Notes under the pieces: generated by a model | What the model was told of the DNA's origin: nothing | The model's database searches: none | The model's input: only the letters and a program-made list of their open reading frames with translations | Translations under genes and position numbers: made by a program | Assembly (NCBI GenBank): GCA_002454195.1 | Contig: DKIJ01000008.1 | Coordinates: 1-5,069, forward strand | Source: Flavobacterium sp. UBA6721 | GTDB taxonomy: Bacteria; Bacteroidota; Bacteroidia; Flavobacteriales; Flavobacteriaceae | DNA length: 5,069 nt | Reading direction: 5' to 3' | Shown here: piece after piece, positions 1-4,881 of the stretch | Layout: each line of letters starts with the position of its first letter | Position numbering within the stretch: position 1 is the stretch's first letter

Positions 1-77
1 GAATTAAGGTAGGGTTGTGATTAAACCAAAATGTATTGAGAAGTCGTTAGTGCTTAAAATGGTTCTCGATACTTCAA

Positions 78-163
78 ATCAATTTTCTGTCGCAAATTGA
101 TATTCAACTCGAACTGACGGTGGGAAAACTTTCAGTTGTATGTTGAATTTCAACTAAATTGAT
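78..163 (+). promoter_or_regulatory. Structured leader upstream of the NusG-like gene
   Basis: Two adjacent inverted repeats lie about 125 nt before the antiterminator gene. ATCAATTT (78-85) pairs perfectly with AAATTGAT (94-101) across an 8-nt loop. ATTCAAC (102-108) pairs with GTTGAAT (142-148), and nested inside it AACTGA (112-117) pairs with TCAGTT (132-137). A second copy of two strands follows: TTCAAC at 149-154 and AAATTGAT at 156-163, so alternative pairings are possible. No run of T follows either hairpin, so neither is a standard terminator. In Bacteroides, UpxY proteins are known to act on the untranslated leader of their own polysaccharide operon; a similar role here is inference. 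No convincing promoter is visible in 1-287, so transcription may start left of the window. Confidence 0.45.
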
Positions 164-287
164 GCAGGGAGATTTCAAGGTTTACATAGAGAAATAAAAT
201 ATAAGCAAGATTCAATTTTGTTTAAAACTGATTAGTTGAAAAAAAAATTTAATAATAGAACCTCTGTGTTATTTAAAGCCTAATGAA

Positions 288-752
288 ATGAATTGGTATG
301 TTGTTTATACTAAACCGAAGTGGGAGAAAAAAGTAGCTGAGCAATTAACTCAAAGGGGGATAGAATGTTATTGCCCCTTGATGGTTCAGATTCGTCAATG
401 GTCGGATAGGAAGAAAAAAGTAGAAGTTCCCTTGTTTAATTCCTATGTTTTTGTTCGTTTGGAAGAAGAAGATAGAAATCTTGTTTTTCAGTCATCAGGT
501 GTTGTGCGATATCTATTTTGGTTAGGAAAAGCTGCTATTGTGCGTGATCAAGAAATTAATACAATAAAAAAATGGCTTTCGACTCCCAATCAATATGAAA
601 TTTCAGTTGCTCCACTTCAGGTAGGAGATAAAATAGTTTTGGAATCAGGTCCTTTTAAGTCTCAGGAAGCCATCGTTCAGGAGGTTAATAAAACTAATTA
701 TGTGCTTGTTTTGGAGTCGTTAGGATGTGTTTTAAAGATGAAACTAAAATAA
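288..752 (+). CDS. NusG-like transcription antiterminator, UpxY/RfaH type
   Basis: This 154-aa protein is a specialised NusG paralogue, expected to bind elongating RNA polymerase and suppress premature termination in a polysaccharide operon. The NGN domain occupies about residues 1-95. It opens with WYVVYTKPKWEKKVAEQL, followed by the CYCPL segment (27-31) and VPLFNSYVFVRL (47-58), all typical of NusG/RfaH proteins. A short linker leads to a C-terminal KOW domain (about 109-154) with PLQVGDKIVLESGPFK and a following AIVQEV strand; the usual glycine-rich GPFKG stretch reads GPFKSQE. The length is close to that of RfaH and shorter than many housekeeping NusG proteins. The start at 288 gives a full NGN domain; another ATG at 283 opens only a two-codon frame (ATGAAATGA) overlapping this start. 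No Shine-Dalgarno is seen. The gene stands alone, followed by 534 nt without a gene. Its position ahead of sugar-nucleotide genes supports a UpxY-like over a general NusG role. Which transcript it acts on is not shown by the sequence. Confidence 0.88.
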   Translation: MNWYVVYTKPKWEKKVAEQLTQRGIECYCPLMVQIRQWSDRKKKVEVPLFNSYVFVRLEEEDRNLVFQSSGVVRYLFWLGKAAIVRDQEINTIKKWLSTPNQYEISVAPLQVGDKIVLESGPFKSQEAIVQEVNKTNYVLVLESLGCVLKMKLK

Positions 753-827
753 GTGAATATCTAATGCGCTAGTTTTCATCTTTAGCGGAATACCAATGTT
801 TCTTGAAGATCTACTACAGCGTTCCGT

Positions 828-855
828 ATTATTTATTCCCTTTTTAATAAATAAT
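828..855. repeat. AT-only inverted repeat (10-bp stem)
   Basis: ATTATTTATT (828-837) and AATAAATAAT (846-855) are perfect reverse complements around the 8-nt loop CCCTTTTT. It lies 76 nt past the antiterminator stop codon. There is no GC core and no terminal T run, so it would be a poor intrinsic terminator. It could be a weak mRNA 3' end structure or simply a product of high AT content. Confidence 0.35.
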
Positions 856-1184
856 TCTACTTGACAGTTTTCCTCTTAAGCGGGATTATGGCTGTGTGAG
901 AGTCAATACAAATGTAATACTATTGCTTAATATCTTCAATACAATATAAAATTTAGGTGGGCGTTTGTAGTGAAAATGTCCAATATTTTATAATTTTTTT
1001 AAAATTCAACTTGATTTTTCAGCTGGAGCTGGTGGAAATTGGTAAACGAGAAAAATAATTATAAACATTATTTTTTGTGATAAAATACTATTTAAAACAA
1101 TAAATAACTGTAAATGAATGTGTTATACTTGTTTTTAATTTATTTATTGTATATAAAAGTTTTTTTTTGTCAATAACTCACTTA

Positions 1185-1213
1185 TTTATTATCAGAAGAC
1201 TTATGTATCTTTG
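1185..1213 (+). promoter_or_regulatory. Candidate promoter of the HU-like gene
   Basis: TATCTTTG (1206-1213) matches the Bacteroidota -7 consensus TANNTTTG exactly. There is no TTG at the expected -33 distance; the nearest substitute is TTT at 1185-1187 with an 18-nt spacer. The predicted start near 1220 would leave a leader of about 65 nt before the HU-like ATG. Confidence is limited because only one half of the promoter matches, in AT-rich DNA. Confidence 0.4.
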
Positions 1214-1286
1214 AAAGTGTCAGTTAGGTGCTTTTAATAGGTGTACTAAGACAAAATTTTTTTAATTAATTTAATACCATATTACA

Positions 1287-1670
1287 ATGGCGATTAAGTA
1301 TCAGGTTCTTCCAAGAAAGAACCCTCAGGACATCAATGCACCTGAAAAATTTTATGCCGCTGCATTAGCAGACGGAACTGTTGATTTTGACAGACTAGCA
1401 GAACTGATTTCGTACCAATGTACTGTTACGGCTTCTGATTGTTATGCTGTTCTACTCTCCCTGGAGTACAATATTATTGGCGAATTGTCACAGGGGCGAA
1501 TTGTTAACTTGGGCCGACTTGGGAACTTTCAGGTAGGAATTAGCTCAGAAGGTAAAGAAACAGAAACGGAAGTTTCTTCTACTGCCATTAAAAAGAGCCG
1601 AATTCTTTTCCGTCCTGGGAAAAAACTACGATCAATGTTAAATGATCTGACATTTAGAAAAGCGGGCTAG
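1287..1670 (+). CDS. HU-related DNA-binding protein (Bacteroidota histone-like family)
   Basis: This 127-aa protein belongs to the HU/IHF superfamily, in the longer HU-related branch common in Bacteroidota, whose members begin like MxIKYxVxxRKNP. It should dimerise and bend or coat DNA. Visible features are the N-terminal IKYQVLPRKNPQD extension (3-15), helical dimerisation segments (about 16-68), the loop GRIVNLGRLGNFQV (70-83) matching the GxxVxLxxxGxF signature of HU proteins, the variable DNA-binding arm (about 84-103) and FRPGKKLR (108-115), where FxPGKxL is a family hallmark. The start at 1287 gives the full family N-terminus. It is a single-gene unit with its own candidate promoter and strong terminator. 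By my count 129 of 300 bases (43%) in 1321-1620 are G or C, against about 35% in short samples of the neighbouring genes, so it may differ in expression level or history. Its DNA target and its role in the polysaccharide locus are unknown. Confidence 0.88.
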   Translation: MAIKYQVLPRKNPQDINAPEKFYAAALADGTVDFDRLAELISYQCTVTASDCYAVLLSLEYNIIGELSQGRIVNLGRLGNFQVGISSEGKETETEVSSTAIKKSRILFRPGKKLRSMLNDLTFRKAG

Positions 1671-1700
1671 AACCCTTTAATCAGAGCAGCTGATTATTGT

Positions 1701-1738
1701 AAGACCTCGAGTATTCCAGTGCTCGGGGTCTTTTTTTT
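1701..1738 (+). terminator. Intrinsic terminator of the HU-like gene
   Basis: GACCTCGAG (1703-1711) pairs with CTCGGGGTC (1722-1730) with one G-U wobble. The stem extends inward by T-G and A-T pairs to a 6-nt loop (TTCCAG, 1714-1719), and eight T residues follow (1731-1738). It starts 31 nt after the HU stop codon. This is the clearest rho-independent terminator in the window, and it separates the HU-like gene from the enzyme genes downstream. Confidence 0.9.
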
Positions 1739-1785
1739 GCCAATTGTATTTTTTGCAATGTTTTTTGTCAGGATAATATAAAAAT

Positions 1786-1836
1786 TTCGTCCTGATGATT
1801 TTTTTGCTTCGTCCTGATGGAAGCAATACCTCGTCC
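1786..1836. repeat. Short repeat with 22-bp period (TTCGTCCTGATG)
   Basis: TTCGTCCTGATG occurs at 1786-1797 and again at 1808-1819, and the core TCGTCC recurs at 1831-1836. The three cores start at 1787, 1809 and 1831, exactly 22 nt apart, about two helical turns. The middle copy is the loop of a perfect 7-bp hairpin, TTGCTTC (1804-1810) with GAAGCAA (1820-1826). There is no T run after the stem. It could be protein-binding sites on one DNA face or a decayed tandem duplication. Confidence 0.5.
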
Positions 1837-2042
1837 GTACCAATTGGAAATAGCATGAATTATATCGATGGATATTTTGTTTTTGTCCTATAAAGAGTCC
1901 TACGATCGAACAGGAGGCTCTACGTTTGAACTGAGAAAGCCAAGATGTGAGTGACTAAAATCAGTATCCCATTGTTAGTATTAAAAAAGCTTGAGATTGA
2001 TAGGCTGTTTTGAATTCTTAAAGGATTGGCAATTTTTCCAAT

Positions 2043-2067
2043 AAAAAAAGCCCAAAAAAAGCGGGCT
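2043..2067 (-). terminator. Possible minus-strand intrinsic terminator
   Basis: Read on the minus strand, AGCCC (2067-2063) pairs with GGGCT (2053-2049) around a 9-nt loop, and seven T residues follow (complement of 2049-2043). This has the form of a rho-independent terminator for leftward transcripts. No minus-strand gene is evident to feed it, and its sequence overlaps the duplicated HU tail, so it may be fortuitous or may block antisense transcription into the HU region. Confidence 0.35.
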
Positions 2068-2128
2068 AGAACACCATTTTCTTTGAGCAAAAGAATTATT
2101 GTAAGACCTCGAGTACTTCCAGATACTC
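2057..2128 (+). pseudogene. Decayed duplicate of the HU gene 3' end and its terminator
   Basis: Positions 2057-2072 are identical to 1658-1673, which covers the last three HU codons (Lys-Ala-Gly), the TAG stop and a few bases beyond. Positions 2095-2115 are identical over 21 nt to 1693-1713, the left arm of the HU terminator. The spacing between the two matches is 19 nt in the HU copy and 22 nt here. In the relic the right arm is altered: only GAGTA (2111-2115) pairs with TACTC (2124-2128), and the T run is gone. Just upstream, in the same frame as the stop, 2022-2039 reads Arg-Ile-Gly-Asn-Phe-Ser, reminiscent of Arg-Leu-Gly-Asn-Phe in HU, but this is weak. The simplest reading is a former tandem HU-type gene, now degraded, about 400 bp downstream of the intact one. 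Confidence 0.6.
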
Positions 2129-2271
2129 TCCGAATTATTCTGTAAAGATACACTAGTCAAAGCATGTAGCCAAATTTATTATAAGTACACTCTGAATTAT
2201 TCTTGGACAGCTAGTTTTTGTTGGTTTTTTTTAAAATATGAAGTGTTTTACTTTAAATTATAAGTATTTTT

Positions 2272-2298
2272 TTGTCACTAAATTTGGTGATATTTTTG
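2272..2298 (+). promoter_or_regulatory. Candidate promoter with an operator-like palindrome in its spacer
   Basis: TTG (2272-2274) and TATTTTTG (2291-2298) match the Bacteroidota -33 and -7 elements. The 16-nt spacer is slightly short for this class. The spacer is exactly a near-perfect palindrome, TCACTAAATTTGGTGA (2275-2290), with 14 of 16 positions symmetrical. A dimeric repressor or activator could bind there. Transcription from here would give a leader of about 220 nt before the tviB-like gene. The T-rich setting makes a chance match possible. Confidence 0.35.
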
Positions 2299-2354
2299 TA
2301 ATTTTTTAGAAAGGCTTAGTGTTTATAGGTTTGGTAATTAGGTTTTTAACTTTC

Positions 2355-2375
2355 TTGGTGGGTGCTGTCCACTAA
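2355..2375 (+). promoter_or_regulatory. Hairpin in the upstream leader of the tviB-like gene
   Basis: TTGGTGG (2355-2361) pairs with CCACTAA (2369-2375) over seven base pairs, one of them a G-U wobble, with a 7-nt loop. No T run follows. It would lie in an RNA started at the 2272-2298 element but upstream of one started near 2430. The function is unknown. Confidence 0.35.
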
Positions 2376-2388
2376 ATGTGGGAATTAA

Positions 2389-2430
2389 TTGATTAGATAT
2401 CTGACTTATTGTCGTTATATTTGCTAACAT
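2389..2430 (+). promoter_or_regulatory. Candidate promoter of the tviB-manC operon, copy 1 of a shared element
   Basis: TATATTTG (2416-2423) fits the TANNTTTG -7 consensus exactly, and TTG (2389-2391) lies upstream with a 24-nt spacer, a little long. Positions 2403-2430 match 5039-5066 at the right edge of the window at 22 of 28 positions, including the block GTTAT-N-TTTGCTAA. This similarity makes it the preferred promoter for the enzyme genes. A start near 2430 would leave a leader of about 93 nt that begins just before a strong hairpin. Confidence 0.5.
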
Positions 2431-2438
2431 AAAAAATA

Positions 2439-2472
2439 CGGTTTTCAATCCATTTTATGTGGGTTGGAACCG
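2439..2472 (+). promoter_or_regulatory. Stable leader hairpin before the tviB-like gene
   Basis: CGGTTTTCAATCC (2439-2451) folds onto GGGTTGGAACCG (2461-2472), giving about 12 pairs, including G-U wobbles, with one bulged base and a 9-nt loop. It is among the most stable structures I can see outside the HU terminator. No T run follows, so it is not a simple terminator. A small alternative hairpin, AACCGCGAAGCGTT (2468-2481), uses the same right arm and would compete with it. Its place between the candidate promoter and the first enzyme gene suggests a pause or antiterminator loading site, which is inference. Confidence 0.5.
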
Positions 2473-2522
2473 CGAAGCGTTGGGAAAAATGAAAGAAATA
2501 CGAGGTATAAATATAAAAATCA

Positions 2523-3815
2523 ATGGATTATAGTTGTAAAATAGCAGTTATTGGTCTGGGGTATGTTGGCTTGCCATTAGCACGTTTATTTGCAACTAAA
2601 TACAGTGTTGTTGGTTTTGATATTAATACAAAGAGAATAGAAGAACTTCGTCTAGGAATCGATAGTACTCTCGAAGTAGAAGAAACTGTTTTGAAATCGG
2701 TTTTAGTTTCTAAAGATGAAATTAAAAATAAAAAGGGATTATACTGCAGCAATCAATTAGAAGACATAGCTGGTTGTAACTATTATATTGTGACTGTTCC
2801 TACACCTGTAGATAAAAACAATCGTCCTGATTTAACTCCGCTGTACAAAGCCAGTGAGACCGTTGCAAAGGTTTTGAAAAAAGGAGATATTGTTATTTAT
2901 GAATCGACCGTTTATCCGGGAGTAACTGAGGAAGAATGTGTGCCGGTGTTAGAACGCATTTCGGGCTTACAATTTAATGTTGACTTTTTTGCGGGTTATT
3001 CTCCTGAAAGAATTAATCCTGGAGATAAACTGCATACCGTTGATAAAATTTTAAAAGTAACTTCAGGCTCTACACCGGAAATAGGTCAAAAAGTAGATTG
3101 TCTTTATCAATCGGTTATTACCGCTGGAACCCATCTAGCGCCTTCCATCAAAGTGGCCGAAGCGGCAAAAGTCATTGAAAATTCACAGAGAGATATCAAT
3201 ATTGCTTTCGTAAATGAATTAGCTAAAATTTTTAGTTTAATGAATATTGATACGCAAGCGGTATTAGAAGCAGCCGGAACAAAATGGAATTTTCTTCCTT
3301 TTAAACCGGGTTTAGTAGGAGGACATTGTATTGGTGTTGATCCCTATTATTTGGCACAAAAAGCACAGGAATTAGGATACCATACAGAAATTATTTTAGC
3401 AGGCAGACGATTGAATGATAGTATGGGGGAATATGTCGCTGCTCAAGTGGTCAAATTGATGATTAAAAAAGGAATTTCCGTTAATGGTGCCTCATTGTTA
3501 ATGTTAGGAATTACGTTTAAAGAGAATTGTCCAGATGTGCGAAATACTAAAATAATTGACGTAATAAAAGCCTTGAAAGAGTACGGCATAAGTGTTACAG
3601 TATATGATCCGCTCGCAAATCCTGAAGAAGTGATGAAAGAATATGGATTGATTTGTCAATCACAATTAACCAACGAGATTAAATTTGATGCAATAGTTCT
3701 AGGAGTAGCACACGCAGAATTTCTAAGAATGAATTTATCAAATCATCAATCTGATAATAGTATTATTTATGATGTAAAAGGTGTTTTGGGTACAGCAGTT
3801 GACGGTAGACTTTGA
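2523..3815 (+). CDS. tviB: UDP-N-acetylhexosamine 6-dehydrogenase, TviB/WbpO family
   Basis: This 430-aa cytoplasmic enzyme oxidises C6 of a UDP-N-acetylhexosamine with two NAD+, giving the uronic acid (UDP-GalNAcA or UDP-GlcNAcA) for surface polysaccharide. The N-terminal Rossmann domain has [10 protein letters not shown] (11-20) and the acidic end of the second strand at Asp33. Family motifs follow in order: TVPTPVD (91-97), YESTVYPG (126-133), SPERINPGD (160-168), the helix with Lys216 and Asn220, and [15 protein letters not shown] (262-276) carrying the catalytic Cys269. The C-terminal UDP-binding domain begins near 320 and contains [14 protein letters not shown] (329-342). The length is normal and no key residue is missing. 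An in-frame TAA at 2514-2516 makes the ATG at 2523 the earliest possible start. The [12 protein letters not shown] form and the PTPVD segment favour the TviB/WbpO group over UDP-glucose or GDP-mannose dehydrogenases, but the epimer used as substrate cannot be read from sequence. It probably shares an mRNA with the guanylyltransferase 58 nt downstream. Confidence 0.92.
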   Translation: MDYSCKIAVIGLGYVGLPLARLFATKYSVVGFDINTKRIEELRLGIDSTLEVEETVLKSVLVSKDEIKNKKGLYCSNQLEDIAGCNYYIVTVPTPVDKNNRPDLTPLYKASETVAKVLKKGDIVIYESTVYPGVTEEECVPVLERISGLQFNVDFFAGYSPERINPGDKLHTVDKILKVTSGSTPEIGQKVDCLYQSVITAGTHLAPSIKVAEAAKVIENSQRDINIAFVNELAKIFSLMNIDTQAVLEAAGTKWNFLPFKPGLVGGHCIGVDPYYLAQKAQELGYHTEIILAGRRLNDSMGEYVAAQVVKLMIKKGISVNGASLLMLGITFKENCPDVRNTKIIDVIKALKEYGISVTVYDPLANPEEVMKEYGLICQSQLTNEIKFDAIVLGVAHAEFLRMNLSNHQSDNSIIYDVKGVLGTAVDGRL

Positions 3816-3830
3816 TTATTGTTAACATTC

Positions 3831-3872
3831 TAACCCACAACCCACAACTCATAACTCACAACCCATAACTGA
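3831..3872 (+). repeat. Six tandem heptamers (YAACYCA) before the guanylyltransferase start
   Basis: Six consecutive 7-nt units fill 3831-3872: TAACCCA, CAACCCA, CAACTCA, TAACTCA, CAACCCA and TAACTGA. They vary only at pyrimidine positions except for the last unit, and they end one base before the ATG of the next gene. The array takes up 42 of the 58 nt between the two enzyme genes. Such arrays can gain or lose units by slippage; here that would alter the intergenic length but no reading frame. The units are C-rich and G-poor on this strand and would leave the start region unstructured. Confidence 0.85.
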
Positions 3873-3873
3873 G

Positions 3874-4881
3874 ATGAATAAAAAACAAAATATTATACAC
3901 GTCATCCTTACTGGAGGTATAGGAAGTCGTTTATGGCCTTTGTCACGTAAAAGTCGTCCCAAACAATATTTAGAAATTTTTGATGGTAAATCTTTATTTG
4001 AGTTAACCGTTGAAAGAAACAGAGAAATTGCAGATAAAGTAATTGTTGTAGGGAATGTCGATAATTGCCAGTTAAGTAAGGTCATTTTAGACAAGATGAA
4101 TATTTCTTATTTGGATATTGTGGAGTCTACACCACGCAATACAGCTGCTGCGATTGCGTTTGCTGCTTTTGCCGCAGACCCAGAAGACATTTTGATTGTA
4201 ACACCTATGGATCATATCATAGAAAAGAAAGAGCTGTATGATCAGGCAGTTACTGAAGCTATTGAAAAAGCCGCTAACGGAAACATTGTTACTTTTGGAA
4301 TTCATCCTACCAAACCGGAAACGGGTTATGGCTATATTGAAGCAAAAGGTGAAAATGTATTGTCTTTTAGAGAAAAACCAAACTTAGTAACGGCCAAACA
4401 ATTCATTGCTAAAAAGAATTTCTTGTGGAATAGTGGGATGTTTTGTTTCAAAGCTGGAGTTCTTTTAGAAGAATTAAAAACATTCGAACCAAAGGTCTAT
4501 AAAAAAGCAAAAAAAGTTTGGGAAAATAATGATAACGGAAAATTGAATTTGGATTTGTCATTAGAGATTCCTTCCATTAGTGTAGATTACGCGGTGATGG
4601 AACGTTCAAAAAAAATAAAAGTGGTTCCGTCCCAATTTTTGTGGTCGGATTTAGGTTCGTTTGAATCGGTTTATGATTATTTAGTGTCTAAAGGACATCA
4701 CGTTGACGAAAATGGCAATATGACTATTGGAACACAAAATTACACCGCGTTTATAGGTTTAAAAAACACTATTTTAATTGCTACTGATAATGCCAATCTC
4801 GTATTACAAAAAGAGTTTTCACAAGATGTGAAAGATTTATATAATGAGTTAGAGGTTGAGAAACCGGAGTTGTTGGAGTAA
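3874..4881 (+). CDS. manC: Mannose-1-phosphate guanylyltransferase (GDP-mannose synthesis), single-domain
   Basis: This 335-aa cytoplasmic nucleotidyltransferase should make GDP-mannose from mannose 1-phosphate and GTP, feeding mannose, fucose or related residues into the polymer. The signature loop is TGGIGSRLWPLSRKSRPKQYL (13-33), with the nucleotide-binding glycines and Lys30. Then come TPRNTAAAIAFAA (86-98), the metal-binding region MDH (112-114, where many relatives have ADH), GYGYI (151-155), FREKP (165-169, the sugar-phosphate-binding EKP motif), LWNSGMF (184-190), SVDYAVME (236-243) and WSDLGSF (257-263). Bifunctional ManC/AlgA proteins of about 470-480 aa carry a C-terminal cupin phosphomannose isomerase domain; this one lacks it, so a separate isomerase must act. 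The short form is normal in Bacteroidota and not a truncation. The start at 3874 leaves a natural N-terminus just before the first strand. No Shine-Dalgarno is seen; a heptamer array abuts the start. A different hexose 1-phosphate is possible but less likely given the PLSRKSRPKQ and FREKP motifs. Confidence 0.92.
   Translation: MNKKQNIIHVILTGGIGSRLWPLSRKSRPKQYLEIFDGKSLFELTVERNREIADKVIVVGNVDNCQLSKVILDKMNISYLDIVESTPRNTAAAIAFAAFAADPEDILIVTPMDHIIEKKELYDQAVTEAIEKAANGNIVTFGIHPTKPETGYGYIEAKGENVLSFREKPNLVTAKQFIAKKNFLWNSGMFCFKAGVLLEELKTFEPKVYKKAKKVWENNDNGKLNLDLSLEIPSISVDYAVMERSKKIKVVPSQFLWSDLGSFESVYDYLVSKGHHVDENGNMTIGTQNYTAFIGLKNTILIATDNANLVLQKEFSQDVKDLYNELEVEKPELLE

Larger units (their letters stand above)
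753..1286. other. AT-rich non-coding gap between the antiterminator and HU-like genes
   Basis: No plausible gene is visible in these 534 nt on either strand, and no good intrinsic terminator follows the antiterminator gene. The gap holds an AT-only hairpin (828-855), a second small AT hairpin (AATTTT 992-997 with AAAATT 1001-1006) and long A/T runs near 1060-1170. A candidate promoter for the HU-like gene is at its right end. The length is unusually large for neighbouring genes on one strand, and I cannot tell whether it is a long leader, a spacer or the remains of a lost gene. Confidence 0.6.
1739..2522. other. Long gap without an intact gene, relics and regulatory DNA
   Basis: No intact gene is supported in these 784 nt. 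A 77-codon minus-strand frame over 1920-2153 has no family resemblance and runs antisense through the HU-tail duplicate, so I do not call it. From left to right the gap holds a 22-bp-period repeat (1786-1836), anonymous sequence (about 1850-2040), a duplicate of the HU 3' end and terminator (2057-2128), a 10-nt repeat GAATTATTCT (2132-2141 and 2194-2203), and from about 2272 the promoter and leader elements of the tviB-like gene. The first half may be the wreck of a second HU-like gene, but only its tail is recognisable. Confidence 0.65.

Noticed and set aside
78..163. Invertible promoter of the Bacteroides capsule type
   Set aside because: The inverted repeats are only 6-8 bp, there is no promoter between them, and no recombinase gene is present in the window.
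213..220. CAATTTTG as a -7 element for the antiterminator gene
   Set aside because: It deviates from TANNTTTG in the first base, and no TTG lies at a suitable distance upstream.
1124..1131. TATACTTG as a promoter for the HU-like gene
   Set aside because: One mismatch to the -7 consensus and no TTG within 17-24 nt upstream; the TATCTTTG at 1206 is a better match and closer to the gene.
1786..1836. CRISPR-like array
   Set aside because: The repeats are 6-12 nt with about 10-nt intervals, far below CRISPR dimensions, and no cas gene is near.
1836..1844. CGTACCAAT shared with the HU coding sequence (1411-1419) as further proof of a decayed HU copy
   Set aside because: Nine identical bases without flanking similarity or a matching reading frame can arise by chance.
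1740..1846. CCAATTG direct repeat exactly 100 nt apart as mobile-element or recombination ends
   Set aside because: Seven bases containing a palindromic core are too short to be convincing, and nothing between them resembles a transposase or other mobile cargo.
1920..2153. Minus-strand 77-codon frame
   Set aside because: It runs antisense through the duplicated HU tail and terminator, shows no family motif, and has no promoter-like element that I could find. It is most likely a chance frame.
3849..4305. Minus-strand frames over the start of the guanylyltransferase gene
   Set aside because: They lie opposite a well-supported gene whose motifs are all in the plus frame, and their products resemble no known family.
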